From: Siderastrea siderea
Taxonomy: Eukaryota; Cnidaria; Anthozoa; Scleractinia; Rhizangiidae
Direction: 5' to 3'
DNA length: 64,000 nucleotides
Assembly: GCA_964030785.1 (NCBI GenBank)
Contig: OZ034975.1
Span: 36,333,369 to 36,397,368 of the forward strand
Part shown: piece by piece, positions 1-11,684 of the stretch
Layout of the letters: each line of letters begins with the position of its first letter
How positions within the stretch are numbered: the stretch's first letter is position 1
Translations under genes and position numbers: made by a program
The notes under the pieces: model-generated
What the model saw: only the letters and a program-made list of their open reading frames with translations
Told to the model about the DNA's origin: nothing
Databases searched by the model: none

Positions 1-870
1 CAGTTACGTTGTACAATATTCAGAATAAATCCTCAGGCAGATTGTTCCCTAAATGATCTACGAAAAGCGCTTTGTCATGAAATAGACACAAGGGAAAAGA
101 GTCAACTTACGCAAGAAAGCGACACAAGCTCAGTCGTTGACGACGTTCTCGTACCCACAGTTGGCGCCTTACTCACAAACACTCAACCGCGTCAAATACA
201 CCCGCCACCGAAAAGCTTCAATACGAACGGGAGATTTGAGCTAAAACCATGCATATATTGCGACGGTAAACACCGTCACGACAAATGCTCGAAAGTAACG
301 ACAACAAAAGAAAGGAGAGCCATATTGGCGCAGAAAAATAAATGCCTTAACTGCCTCCGATCAGGCCACACAAGATATCAATGTCGCTCAAAAGGAAGAT
401 GTCTAAATGGCGGACTAAAACCCCATACCTCGATCTGTGAACCAAGCGAGCCAAATCGAGATTCAAGCAAACGACAAGAAAAAAAAGAAGACCCACAAAA
501 CAACAAAAACGTCACCTCCGCAATGACAACCTTAGCAAGTACAACGACACATACAAACATACTAATGCAAACTGCACTGGTCACAGCAAGCGGACCAACT
601 ACGAGATGCCAAGCACGCATCCTTATCGATACCGGATCACAAACGACATTCACTACGCAATGCCTGAAGAATAAGCTACAGTTGAGAGCTGCTCAGAACG
701 AGATATTAGACATAACCACATTTGGTTCAACCACCAAAGATACTCCGAAGTCCTACGAAGTCGTAACACTTACCTTAAACGCGGAAAATAAAGATGTCAA
801 AATAACAGCCTTAGTCACGCCCATCATCTGCCCACCACTCTCAAGCACCCAACACGGAAATTCCTGTTGA
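1..870 (+). pseudogene. BEL/Pao retrotransposon gag C-terminus and protease (left-truncated)
   Basis: The frame is open from base 1 to the stop at 870, so the 5' part lies outside the window. Two zinc knuckles are visible: CIYCDGKHRHDKC and CLNCLRSGHTRYQC, a CX2CX4HX4C CCHC box of the kind that binds RNA in retroelement Gag. An aspartic-protease-like LIDTGSQ motif follows near base 625, as expected for a BEL/Pao polyprotein. The reading then breaks: the same protein continues in another frame through about 1120 (text resembling QIILGN and KFGWLLSG), showing at least one frameshift. It is followed directly by the reverse transcriptase segment. No LTR is visible at this end. This is a decayed copy, not a host gene. 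Confidence 0.85.
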
Positions 871-1126
871 ATTCAAAGCTCTCGCTTTCGCCGATCCACT
901 AAACGCGGAAGGTGATCGCACAATACATATACTCATAGGAAACGATCACTACACCCAGATCATTCTGGGAAATACAAAGAAATCACAAGATGAGAGATGG
1001 ATGGCTGCACAAAGCAAGTTTGGATGGCTCCTCTCAGGACCAGTACCCAACAACGAATCCAGTACAGAAACCATAATTCAGCACATTAGGTCAAATAATT
1101 GCTGCACAGTCCACAAGAAACGATGA

Positions 1127-2330
1127 CCTCAACGATACTCTCACTAAGTTCTGGTCGATAAGCAAAATCCCAGACGAATGCCACGACACTGAGGTAACAG
1201 AAGTCCAGAAACACTTTCAAGATACCATTGAATTCAACAAAGTTACCGGCAGGTATAATGTAAGACTCCCATGGAAGGACAACAAGCAAAACCTACCGAC
1301 AGACTTCACATTGGCGAGAAAAAGACTAAGCAATCTACAACATACCCTAAAAGGAAAACACCCAGAGCTTATTTACAAATACAACGAACAACTGCTCGAT
1401 CAACTCAAGAGGGGATTTATAGAGCAAGTCCTCGACCCGAACATACATCAAGGAGTCATGCACTACATGCCCCATTTTCCAGTCTTCAAGGAAAGCAACA
1501 CAACAGCTATGAGAATCGTTTACGACGCTTCAGCAAAGATATCCTCGAAGGCATTAAGCCTCAACGATTGCCTTCACACAGGGCCTAACCTCATACAAAG
1601 ACTACAAAATATGTTACTCACCTTCAGATCACACAAGATAGCCTTCACGGCAGATATCGAAAAGGCGTTCCTACAAATAGAGCTCAACACTCAAGACAGG
1701 GATGCTACGAGATTTCTTTGGCTGAAAGATGTAGACAAATCAGCTAATAATCCAGACAATTTAGTCGTCTACAGATTCTGTCGCGTACTTTTCGGAGCCG
1801 CTCCGTCTCCATACTTACTGAATGCTACAATACAGCATCACCTCACCAAACAAGACGACTGGATATCAGAAGACCTACAACGTTCGATTTACATGGACAA
1901 CGTCGTTACGGGAATGGACACTGAACCTGAAGCCTTCCAGTGTTACACATCATCAAGAAACTGCTTCCAAAAGGCGGGTATGAATTTACGACAGCGGACC
2001 AGCAACTCCCCTGCCTTAAACCGCCAAGCTCATGACGACGGAGTATACGCAGAGCCAATGGTCAAAGTCCTAGGCCTCAACTGGAACACAAAGACAGATA
2101 CTCTGTCACTTTCATTAGCAAAACTAATCAAGCAAACCAACAGCACCGAAAAAGTCTCCAAAAGATCAGTATTAAGCTTATCCTCAAAACTTTACGACCC
2201 CTTGGAATTTGTGGAACCAGTGACAGTAAAAGCGAAAACAATGATGCAGGAACTATGGAAACACAAATTAAGTGGCAATGTCTGTAAGAGCGGTCCACTG
2301 CATTTCGGGTCAGAAAAAAGTTTTCCCTCA
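1127..2330 (+). pseudogene. BEL/Pao reverse transcriptase segment
   Basis: The longest frame runs from 1311 to 2366 and is readable upstream to about 1127. Reverse transcriptase motifs appear in order: TADIEKAFLQI (motif A with the first catalytic Asp), FGAAPSPYLL (motif B) and IYMDNVVTG in the YxDD position. An Asn in the second Asp place occurs, to my knowledge, in other BEL/Pao elements, so it is not by itself proof of inactivity. The linker ending in LSSKLYDPLEF is typical of this clade. After about 2290 the sequence stops resembling the element, and the expected RNase H region is missing until about 3080. Confidence 0.85.
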
Positions 2331-2366
2331 AACTTTGTCCAGGAAACCATCTTGGGTCACAAGTAA

Positions 2367-3080
2367 AGGAAACGAGTTTCGTTTTGGGAAATACGCTAAA
2401 ATATTTTTTTTAGAGCCCACAACAGTAAGAGCGGCAAAAGGCGTAAATTAGCGCCTGGCCAGACACGAAAATTGTATAAGTTGGCGACCTCACTGCTCAC
2501 AAACCACAACACGCAGCAAAAAAGTGTTATTATTTTTAAGTTAAGAGCTCCTTCAAGGGTGTAAAGCGTATGTTAAATTTAATTTGTGTTGAAGTGGAAG
2601 CTCGTGATAATTGATATATTAACACTCATCTGAGCGCTTTCTGAAAACTCGCAAAAGTACCCTGTCTTCGTCGGCCTTTATTTCCCGAGTCCAGACCGAG
2701 TCGCTCTAAATTCCTATCGAAGTGCGTTAATGAGATGTCAGGGAGTACAGAAATAGAAAAATACCTTGCGCTTTTTATCGTCCTTTACCACAGTGACTTC
2801 GAACTTCTGGTGATTTTTGCGAATATGACACACGCATTATGCAAATTAGGTTGTTGAGCAAATTCGGATCGTGTGAACTGAATAGCTTCTAGATTTTAAG
2901 ATTTCTCCATTTCAAGTCATAAATACAGAAAAGCATACACAAATTGAAGTTTTGAACTGTTCAAATTGATGAAATAAGCGAATTACTGAGTCCTGAAAGT
3001 TCCATACATCTCAAATTATATTGTGGAGTGACTCACAAATTGTGTTATCATGGATATCTTCACCAAGGCCTCTACGACAA
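2367..3080. other. Non-retroelement insert or replacement within the BEL/Pao copy
   Basis: About 700 bases between the reverse transcriptase and the pre-integrase segment have no coding resemblance to the retroelement and are AT-rich. I could not find terminal inverted repeats or a target duplication, so whether this is an insertion or a replacement of the RNase H region is open. Confidence 0.4.
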
Positions 3081-3962
3081 CAGTTTGTCCGACATCGAGT
3101 GCAACTGATTAGAGACATTACCTCGCAGAGTACGTGGAGGTACTGCCCGACGCTTCCAATCCTGCAGACCTCATTACCAGGGGAATAGACGCAAACGCCT
3201 TAATATCTAAACAGCAGAGTTGGAGCCAAGGGCCCGCGTGGCTTACGAAGCCAACACAGGAATGGCCATCAGTCACCGACGACCAGTTACAAGAAAACAC
3301 AGAAAATTACACAGAGACCCAATCAATAAGTATTAATCTCGCAAGCGCACAAAAGGGCGCAAATGTAATGAACGTCATCGATATCACCAAATACAGTACC
3401 TTGAACAAGACACTACGGGTTACCGCGCTCGTTATCCATTTCACCAGAAAACTGAGAGAGAAAACACAGTTACTGCCATAGACATGAAACACGCTCGCAA
3501 CGCTCTACTCCAATCTGTACAACAATTCTACTATGGAGAGATCCTATCGAAAGTCAAAGACAAAGCTAAAGGCAAACGGCCAGCAATAATACACCAGCTT
3601 GGCCTCTATTTAGACGATGATGGCTTGATACGATGTCGCAGAAGATACGATGAAGCACCAAGTTTCCAATATTGATGCAGAAGGAGAGTCACTTGTCAAC
3701 CCTTATTGTTAGAGCAACACACTTTATGGTTTTGCACGGTGGCGTACGTGAAACCTTAACGGAACTTAGGCAGTCGTATTGGATACCTAAAGGCAGACAG
3801 CTAGTAAAAAAGGAAATAAGGAAGTGTGTGACCTGTAGAAAGTAGAAGGACCACCATTTCGCTCAGTTAACTCTCCTCCATTACCAGATATAAGAGTCAC
3901 AGGGTCCCAGCCCTTTCAAGTAACGGGAATTGACTATGCCGGACCATTATACGTGCGTAACG
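3081..3962 (+). pseudogene. BEL/Pao RNase H tail and integrase N-terminal zinc domain
   Basis: The frame at 3134-3481 carries SNPADLITRG, the conserved end of the BEL/Pao RNase H region, and 3484-3675 continues the linker. From about 3690 a frame change exposes the integrase HHCC zinc-binding domain (a His-rich stretch followed by KCVTC), and by about 3920 the start of the integrase core (ending GIDYAGPLYV). At least two stops or frameshifts interrupt it. The core is then split at 3962 by the inserted transposon. Confidence 0.8.
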
Positions 3963-4944
3963 CAGTGCTCGAAATTAACTATTAGGTCTGGTCTTCCACA
4001 GGACCAGTAGGCTTAGAATTTACTGGTCCCAGGAGCAAAGCTACTGGTCACTCTTTACATTTTCCCTGCATGTATGTAATTTGTGTCTGCAAGTAAATAT
4101 ATGCCAAACTATGATCAAATAATTAAACGCAACCACGTAATATTAGTACTTTTTAAGTAGTACATAGCAACATAAGTTTATTACAATAATTTCTTCCCGG
4201 TTACACGTAAGAGCTGCAGCATACATGCAGCAGCAGCAGTTCTATCATTTCCGTTGCTGTCTTAGGCTTAGGTTATGGATCCTTTAAGCAAGGCCTTCGC
4301 ATTCTTTGAGTTTTTTGGTTCCAAAGCAAAACTGCTCTTTCAGCTGTGAAGTCCTCGGGACTTGGACCATTGAGGCAGATGTTCATGAGCATGTCAACAC
4401 TTTCATTTTATTTTCTTTTTCATCAATCTGGAGCCATTTGTACCTTTCTTTCCACAATTCCTGAAACTTCCGTGTTTTTTTGGTCGGAGCTGCAGCAGGC
4501 GTTGCAGGTGTCATGTTAATTTCTTGATCTTGCTTTCCTCCAAAGAAAGAATTCAGTGAACTTTGAACTTGTTTTTGTTTGGATATTTCGACAAATTGTT
4601 TTTTGAAAGAAAATATAGATGCGATCAAGATCGATCAAGTTGAACAAACACGAAAAACCGCCATATCGCATCCCACGATGCATTTCATTTCAGAGTAGGA
4701 CCCAGACTTTTACCTGCCAAGAGAACGCCTGGCATTTTTTGCTCGTCGTCTTTGAAACGTTCGTTTTCAGAAATTCTTCGTTTGCTTTGATACTTTTAGC
4801 CCTTTTTAGTACGATACAAAAGCAATTATTTATTGGAGAACTGTAACTTTACTCGTACAGAGGACTAGTGGCAAAAAATACTACTATTTTTGGGCAATTT
4901 TTACTCGTTTTGGACGAGTGGACGACCGTTAAGTTCGAGCACTG
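3963..4944. mobile_element. hAT-like DNA transposon derivative inserted in BEL integrase
   Basis: The element is 982 bp. Its ends are imperfect inverted repeats, CAGTGCTCGAAATTAAC on the left and GTTAAGTTCGAGCACTG on the right. It is flanked by the direct repeat TAACG (3958-3962 and 4945-4949), consistent with a 5-bp target-site duplication. Host sequence on either side is integrase coding sequence, so the borders are well fixed. Terminal CAGTG and the internal ORF suggest the hAT group, although hAT elements usually duplicate 8 bp, so the superfamily is uncertain. It is too short to encode a full transposase. Confidence 0.75.
4383..4628 (-). pseudogene. N-terminal fragment of a hAT/ZNF862-like transposase
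   Basis: This 81-residue frame lies inside the 3963-4944 transposon. It contains QSSLNSFFGG, a match to the PCNA-interacting PIP box (QxxLxxFF), and later FQELWKERYKWLQID, which resembles the start of the TTF-type zinc finger found at the N-terminus of hAT-related (ZNF862/KIAA1586-like) proteins. The frame ends just as the first zinc ligands would begin. Length and context argue for the remnant of an autonomous parent. Family assignment is from recognition, not from a search. Confidence 0.5.
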
Positions 4945-4949
4945 TAACG

Positions 4950-5503
4950 CCAACAAAGAAGTCACAAAAGTCTACATCTGCCTATTCACCTGAACAGCAA
5001 TACGAGCAGTACATCTTGAGTTAGTAGAAGATCAAACAGCCAGCGCATTTTTGAGAGCCTTCAAGAGATTTGCAAGTAGAAGAGGAATTCCAGAATGCAT
5101 AATTTCAGATAACGCGAAAACGTTCAAAGCAGGTTTACAAGATCTAAAAGCCCTCAAAACGCAAGTGATAGAAGCAGCCGAGTCTCAAAGGTTCCTTGCT
5201 ACCCATGGCATTAAATGGAAATTCATCACAGAAAGAGCGCCCAGGTGGGAAGGCTTTTATGAGCGACTGATTGGACTAGCCAAAAGAAGATTGAAAAAAA
5301 TGATTGGAAACACGTCACTGAATGCTATAGAATTACAGACCATACTTACAGAGATCGAAGCTACACTTACCAGTCGCCCACTTACTTTTCCATACACAGA
5401 CATCAACGACGGTCCACCTCTTACCCCATCCCATTTCCTCTGTGGACACAGACTTTCAACACTGCCAGATACAGAAGAAGACTCCGACTACATCCCTCAG
5501 GAG
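4950..5503 (+). pseudogene. BEL/Pao integrase catalytic core
   Basis: The core resumes immediately after the transposon. A stop lies near 4992, then the frame 5051-5644 gives FASRRGIPECIISDNAKTF, with the second catalytic Asp region of the DDE integrase, followed by KWKFITERAPRWEGFYERLI containing the catalytic Glu. ETTL/SRPL-type conserved text and HFLCGHRL follow. The coding match ends near 5503, where a short piece of a TTAA-flanked MITE is inserted; text after that is not integrase. Confidence 0.85.
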
Positions 5504-5507
5504 TTAA

Positions 5508-5584
5508 TACTTTTCGAGATCTATGGAGGGGGGCACTTTCCCCCCCGGCTCAGAAACTCAAACAAAAGCCCAGGCGAATTGGGG
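5508..5584. mobile_element. Truncated piggyBac-type MITE end flanked by TTAA
   Basis: About 77 bp beginning TACTTTTCGAGATCTATGG and ending AGCCCAGGCGAATTGGGG, with TTAA on both sides (5504-5507 and 5585-5588). It matches the last part of the full-length MITE at 8601-9202, starting exactly at an internal TTAA of that element. It interrupts the end of the BEL integrase. Confidence 0.65.
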
Positions 5585-5644
5585 TTAATTGTTCCCCTCA
5601 ACATGTTTATGCCAAGCCTTACTACATTGTTAGCAATTGCTTGA

Positions 5645-7181
5645 AGGGGACAGATACTAAGGTCTATTAAAAATACAAGTAGCTTAAAGACTAACTGGCA
5701 AAATTCACCGACAAAAATATTAATTTTGGCTTTCAAATATTCAACACAGAGGAAGATGACACAACACCCGATCTACAGACCGATATAAACTTAAGTTTTA
5801 GACAGCTATTTCAAATAACGTTGTCGGATCAACTCAGGCTTACGCGACAAGACCGAAGGGTAGTGTGGGACTAGTTGCAAATCAGTCTTAGTTTCACGGT
5901 TGTCAGAAGTTATCGGGAACTTTGAATTTCTTAGTATGAAGTAAGAAACAGGCACCATCCGGTTATTGTCAGCGGCAATCCTGATTTGGCTTTCCATTTT
6001 CAGTTGTTCATTCTTGTCATGAAGTGCAAAAATTCATGTTCCATATTTTTCATAATGCTGTTATTCCTACTTCTAATTTACATACCATGCACGTGCTCCA
6101 TGTGTACCCACATATTTTAAATTTGCATCCCGTTTTAACCCAGTAAACAAAAAGATGTGTGAGCTCGTATGCGATTAAAAATTCCGTTTTAAACGAAAGC
6201 CCTATCTGAAAATAATTCTTTAAGGCTTTTTGTTTAATTTGTATGCTTTAAAAACCCTTCCATATACTTCCTATTGTACGGCAAGCAAGGTACTGCTGAT
6301 TATGTTGAACTTAGGTATAAAAAATCCCATATTACCCTGCGGTCTTGTCGCGTAGGCTTAAGCTCTCATCTGAAAACGTTAATTGAAATAGCTGTATATG
6401 CAAATCACGCCATGACTCATGAATCGCGCCTAAATACTGCAAATGTCGATTCTAGAGTGAAATCGCAGTTCTCGATGATTATGATATTGTGTTTCTTTAA
6501 AAATGCTTTCATATTGATAGCATATTCAACAATCCTGCACATTTCGACAGTACATGCACAAGGAAGCGTGAATATTGTAATATAAAACCAAAATGACGCG
6601 CTGAAAAGCAGAATATCCTTCGACTTAATTGGTTTTGCAAGCCTCAAAAAGATAACTCACAACAGTTAATAAACACAACGAAAATATCTCCTTTTTTTTT
6701 TGGTCGGCTATTAAATTCTCGAACAAAACAATTCTTGCGGTAACTAACACTTGATTTTCCTATACAACTCCAAGTATTTCATTCAGTAACACCCTAGGAG
6801 AACCGAATATTTCGTATTGTTGAAATTTGCATGTTATCACTGTTGAAAGCTCGACAATTTTAGACGAAGATGTAGGTAGTAACACACATCTCTTACATGT
6901 ATTTAAAACCCACTTTTATACTCCTAGAGGGTTCATACCCTATCTCGGTTCGTTTGAAAGCTTAAAAGCTTGAAAAGTTCAGTTAACCGTTAATTTTTTA
7001 GGCATGAGATGGCGCTTGTTTCGTGTTAATTGAAGCTTGGTACAAATGGTAGTTTGGAGATTCAGCGTGTGACTAGTAAACAAGTTTAATGGCAGGTCAT
7101 TACTAACTGAAAAAAAGAACGAATTATGATAGGCGGTGGCGTAAAAGAAACACAAAAAAAACATAACAAATCGTTACTCAC
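5645..7181. other. Non-coding stretch
   Basis: AT-rich sequence between the retroelement and the RTK-family exon. Short frames here have no recognisable motifs. I saw no repeats with clear ends, and no further Ig, FN3 or kinase exon that would continue the gene starting at 7724. Confidence 0.5.
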
Positions 7182-7556
7182 CATACACGACAACTTTTAC
7201 AGAATCCGTAAACGGTGTAGGAAGGTTATTAACCTCGTAGCTTACTACGAAAATGTAGATGTATTCCTCATCGTTGTTCACACTCTTTAACTGCAACGTT
7301 CCTCGACCGGTCGCACTATACTCCGTAAGGTATTCATCTTTATAGAACGAAAATGCACTGTTGGGTCTTCTTACTGCAAGAGAAGTTGGAACAGCTTCAC
7401 CAGGTTTCGTTCTTTCTATTACGACAATTTCAACTGTTGCACCTTCAGGATCAAAGTCCCACACGAGCTCTGGTAATTTCGAGTCCTTTTCGGTGTTGTT
7501 AAATCCTTCAACAAAGATGGTAGGGTTGGCAGGCCGTTTTGTCCATCTAATAGCCT
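7182..7556 (-). CDS. Ig-like ectodomain exon of an RTK-family gene (gene A, exon 2)
   Basis: A 375-nt exon with TTCAG acceptor and GTGAG donor, phase 1 at both ends. It encodes a module starting EAIRWTKRPANPTIFVEG and ending in a YIYIFVVSY-type strand. Its layout (KWT..P.NPTFVVEGVNN at the front, EEYIYT..VSY near the end, V.VNG at the donor) matches the three N-terminal modules of the large RTK at 54.7-61 kb, so it is a paralogue of those exons. It reads on from the signal-peptide exon at 7649-7724. No further exons were found to the left within the window, so the gene is partial here. Confidence 0.75.
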
Positions 7557-7648
7557 CTGAAATCACACAGAACGAAACAAAGACTAGGTCTACTTGACAA
7601 CAGTGAAGCGAAAAGAACACTATTTACTTTAAACTGACACATTCTTAC

Positions 7649-7724
7649 CACATCGTTCAAAAGCCGCGAAAACCAAAAGGGTTGCTAGAAACAAGCACGC
7701 AATACTCCTGAAAGATACAATCAT
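7649..7724 (-). CDS. Signal-peptide first exon of RTK-family gene A
   Basis: The ATG at 7724 opens a 25-codon exon with a basic start, a hydrophobic core (IACLFLATLLVFAAF) and a GTAAG donor in phase 1. The phase fits the next exon (7556-7182). This is a typical secretory signal exon and defines the 5' end of the coding region. The start is chosen because it is the only ATG before the hydrophobic segment. Confidence 0.7.
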
Positions 7725-8131
7725 CTTGTTCGACGAACCAGAAATGAGAGGGGACTTCCTCTGGACGTCAAATTCAAGGAACATTCACTAACCAGGAATG
7801 TTCGTTATAATATTTTGATGAATGATATCATCCGAGGGAGGACGCTAAGAGGAAACGATCAGCTAGAGCCTAGTCTTCTCGCATAAAGTCCTTACTGTGA
7901 GAAACTGGGATTTACCGTACCTTTGACGTGTTTGCGTTCCCTGATTATCCGCACCCTGTGATAATTAACAATTATTCGCCAATATTTACTGAGCCTGAGG
8001 CGAATAATTGTTTTAGTATAATTGTGAGATGTAGACATCAAGTGAAAAAAAACGACCTAAAACTTGACAAACAACACACGAAAAAAGTAGTGTAGCTTAG
8101 CAGCAGCGCCTTGAAATCCCGGGGGGGGGGA

Positions 8132-8540
8132 GACTCAGCAGATTCTCGGGTAGAGAGGTGCGGCCCGGGTGTTTAAACCCTGACCCTGTTAAGACATTAA
8201 ACTCAACATCATACCCTCCTTAAGGCTAGAATGGACTAGTCAGAGACTGTTTCTCATTTCAATGTGCTGAACATTGGCAAACTGGTAAAAATTTGGCTTT
8301 TTGTGAGGGTTCTGTAGTTAATGAATACATAAGGTCTTGTAACGATACCCTGTTTAAGGCAAAAATTGATGAAATCGATACCCCGTTCAAGGCAAAAATC
8401 CTCTGAAAACCATACCCTTTCGGGCCGCACGTCCCCGTTAAAGCCATATGGGGGAGTACCCCACCGGTTAGCGCGGTGAAATACTAAAATACTAAAATAA
8501 TATATAAAATATATAAGCCAAGCCTTAAAGCGGAGCTCCA
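8132..8540. repeat. Low-complexity/repeat patch with a repeated about 33-bp phrase
   Basis: After a G run at 8120-8129, the phrase CGATACCC(TG/CG)TT.AAGGCAAAAAT occurs twice (8344 and 8378), followed by GC-rich text. It looks like a piece of an interspersed repeat; I could not define its ends. Confidence 0.35.
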
Positions 8541-8600
8541 CGTTTTTTTGCTTTGCTGGTAATTATTAATGTGTGAAAATACTCTCATTCTAGTCGTTAA

Positions 8601-9202
8601 CCCTATTCTGCCTGGGAGGGGGGGTAGGGGCACATTGTGCCCGCGCTGAGTTTTACGAATTATAACTTTTAATTTGTTGGACGAATAATCACCAAATCTC
8701 GTGACTTTTCCTAAAATTTATCAGAGAAAATTTTCCTGTGTCAATGACGTGTCTATGATGATCGACGTTTCCATAGCAACCGTCTACTCAGAAGTGTATT
8801 TTGACTATTTTCTGTCCTTTTTCAGTCTTTTTTTCAGGTTTTCCCCCTTCGTTTGTAAGGAGGAGATGATTTTTTACTTTTGTGTGCTTGTTTTGACTAA
8901 GTATGTTTCTAAAAACAAAATCATATATTTTTTGGTGACGTCATCGTCAGCTGTATGACTGCAGGTTTGGGATTAAGATGGCGGCCTCAAATTCAAAATG
9001 GCGGGTTTGTGACGTTATTGTGACGTCACAACACGTCATAATTGACACGATATAAGCCTAATCTGTTAAGCTAATGACGTGCTCCAAACGTGCCAAGTTT
9101 CATCGAAAGAGCTTTAATACTTTTCGAGATCTATAGGGGGCACTTTGTGTTCCCCCACCCCTTCCAGGCTCAGAAACCAAAAAAAGCCCAGGCAGAGTAG
9201 GG
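8601..9202. mobile_element. piggyBac-type MITE with TTAA target sites
   Basis: A 602-bp element with terminal inverted repeats CCCTATTCTGCCTGGG at the left and CCCAGGCAGAGTAGGG at the right, flanked by TTAA at 8597-8600 and 9203-9206. CCC termini and TTAA duplication are hallmarks of the piggyBac superfamily. The interior has no coding capacity; it contains several GTGACGTCA-type palindromes. A truncated relative lies at 5508-5584 and a related short one at 52336-52568. Confidence 0.8.
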
Positions 9203-9206
9203 TTAA

Positions 9207-10960
9207 ATTAATAAAAAAGAAAAAAAAAAGAAAAAGTTATGTCCCCTCCGAATATCGTTTGCCAGTGCAGACCGGCATATATACACACCACTACATTAGG
9301 CATGCTGCCACTACTTGGAGTTGTTCATTTTGCTACTCATTTCTTTTCCCGTGACAAGATGCCGTGGACATGAACATGCTGGTGTTTTTCCTGGGAAAAT
9401 GTGTTCGAACCGCAACAAAAACCATGGTTGTGTACAGAAAAATACAGAATGCACTAGCTCTGCTATATTTGGCGTCGCGTACGCGCACGGCGCCGACTCA
9501 TAAAATGGACGTTTTTGTTTTTCATTTTCGTCGTCGTCGAAAGTCACTTGACTGAGTCCTCTTGGTGCCGCACGGCCAACAGACACAACTGCACATCAGG
9601 CTTTATACTAAGTGAACAGGTTACGGCATGTGAATCTTTAAAACAATTTTCTCTTTTTATAGTGTCCATTTTTCCGATTTCGGAAAAGAAGTCACCAGAT
9701 TCCCGTAAATATCCGAACCTCGCTGCCTTCAGTGATGAGACTAATTAATATTCAAAATGAAAATGGACCTTTGAACGACAATGGCATTGCTGTTATAACA
9801 AGAAGCTGCAAGCAGCTTGTACTCGTGTCGTTAGGATCCAAGTGGAACCCTTGCCTGTTTAAGGCTAAAATATTCAAAACCACTAGAGCAATGTTATCCA
9901 CGACAATCGACTACATATTTTTGGGGAGTACATGCAGTTATCACATACTTATAATATTTTGACAGCAACAATTAGCAGCAGTTTTAGAATTATAGAGATC
10001 TGCGGTTCGTCCACAGCTTTATGCTACCAAAATTAATTTCCTACCGCTCCAAGCTCTCTATAGGCCACATAGGCGGTCAGTGTTCTTTTTGGTTCACAAG
10101 TTACATTAAATTAAGGCATACACCACGCTATGGAAGGTCAAGTATCGATGTTTCTTGCGGGGACCGACCCACGATGCAGGAGGTGTGACGCGAATTTCAT
10201 TTTAATAACTATAAACTGATGGGTTTTCGGATGATCTTCTTCAAAACTGATTTCTCTGACCATAATTTTGTCTTGTTTGTGTTTGTTTACTCATAACATT
10301 TCATCAAAGCACAGTGAGGAACTGTCATAAGACAACAGCATTTATCTAATTTTCACAAGCATCAGCAAAAAGTTGTTTGAATTTTGACTGTCTGGTCCAT
10401 CTCTTTAAGCAATGGTCGATTTTTTTTTCCTAGAAGTTTTCAATAGTAATAATCTTTTGAGCGAATCAGTTGTCTTGAATTGAGCGACTTTACATGTTTA
10501 CGGTAATTTTCTTGAAATGTTTGAAAAACGTGTTCAAAATGGTCTTGAAATTACCTTGTAGTTCGCGCTTCGAAAGCAATTACTGGCGAGTAACTTCACT
10601 TGATTTAGGGGGCAAATTAATTGAATGCTTTTTGCTTTCCTAGGCAAAAAAGTGTTTATCTGGATGAAATTTTCAGGGGCACTCAACGAATCTGTTCCTT
10701 CAAATATCTGTTCTTGGGACGACTTCCTGCTGGCTGGCAAATTATTTTTCTGCAGCTACTCCCCTGGGAAATAATCACTGAAGGTTTTTTCCTGGGAAAA
10801 TTATTTCCCGCTGGAGACGATCTGGACTAAAAGATTGAAGCTTGCTGAGAGGCTGGGTCGGGGCAGTAGCCGCTGACCGAAGAAACTGCTTCTCCAGGAG
10901 ACCGTTTCCCCCGAACAATTTTGGCAGTTACGTCCGTTTACGTCGGTTTATCGTTCGGCT
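9207..10960. other. Non-coding stretch
   Basis: No gene recognised. Several frames of 60-90 codons exist on both strands but overlap one another and carry no motifs. No terminal repeats were found. Confidence 0.4.
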
Positions 10961-11684
10961 CATTACAGGACAAGCGTTTTGGGCACGGCACCCCTTAATT
11001 TTGGCACGCGGGCCGCTAATTTACGGCACGCCACACCTGAATTGTGTCGTGTAAATGCATATTTATGGGCACGGGTGCCAAAAAATTCAGGCTGGCCGAG
11101 CACTCCTGAAATAGGTAGTCTCGGCCCGCCTGTTTGGAGTTTCGTGCCCGAATTTGAATGGGTTCTCGACCGTTTCTCGGTGATTCTTTTGGAAGGACTG
11201 GAAATAATTTCTATCGAGCATGCGCGATATTCCCAGTGCTTTACAAGATGGCGTCCGAAGAAAACAGCGTGTTCGTAGTCGCGCAGTATAAATTGGGCTC
11301 CCGAAGCAACGGAAACTCTTCTAGATCTATTGGGGGGGGGGGGGGGGAGGGGGAACAGTACTTGTAAAAAAGAGTGACGGGCCTGATCGACTCCCACGGG
11401 CGTGTGTTAGCCTCTTAAAATGGCCTAAAAGTAGTAAAACTTGATCCTTTTTTTTAATTTTTAAACCAGTGACGGGCCTGCGTGACTCCTACGCGTGTGT
11501 TTTAGGCTTTCTAGAGTTTTGCTCTCGCGAGTTTGTCTTTAAGGGAACGCCCTCTTTTGAACGATATTAGGGGCGGTTCCTTGAAATTGTCGTTAAGCAA
11601 TGGTTGCTGTTTTATAAAATGTCGGCTTTCGCAAATATTTTCATGGTTAAGGTAGCAAACAGTAGCATCTGTACACTCATACAA

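Noticed and set aside
1840..1925. YMDN in the reverse transcriptase taken as an inactivating mutation
   Set aside because: As far as I recall, Asn at this position is seen in other BEL/Pao elements, so it cannot be used alone as a sign of decay.
10963..11397. 144-codon minus-strand frame
   Set aside because: It runs through inverted-repeat ends and a G run and lacks recognisable motifs; several other frames overlap it.
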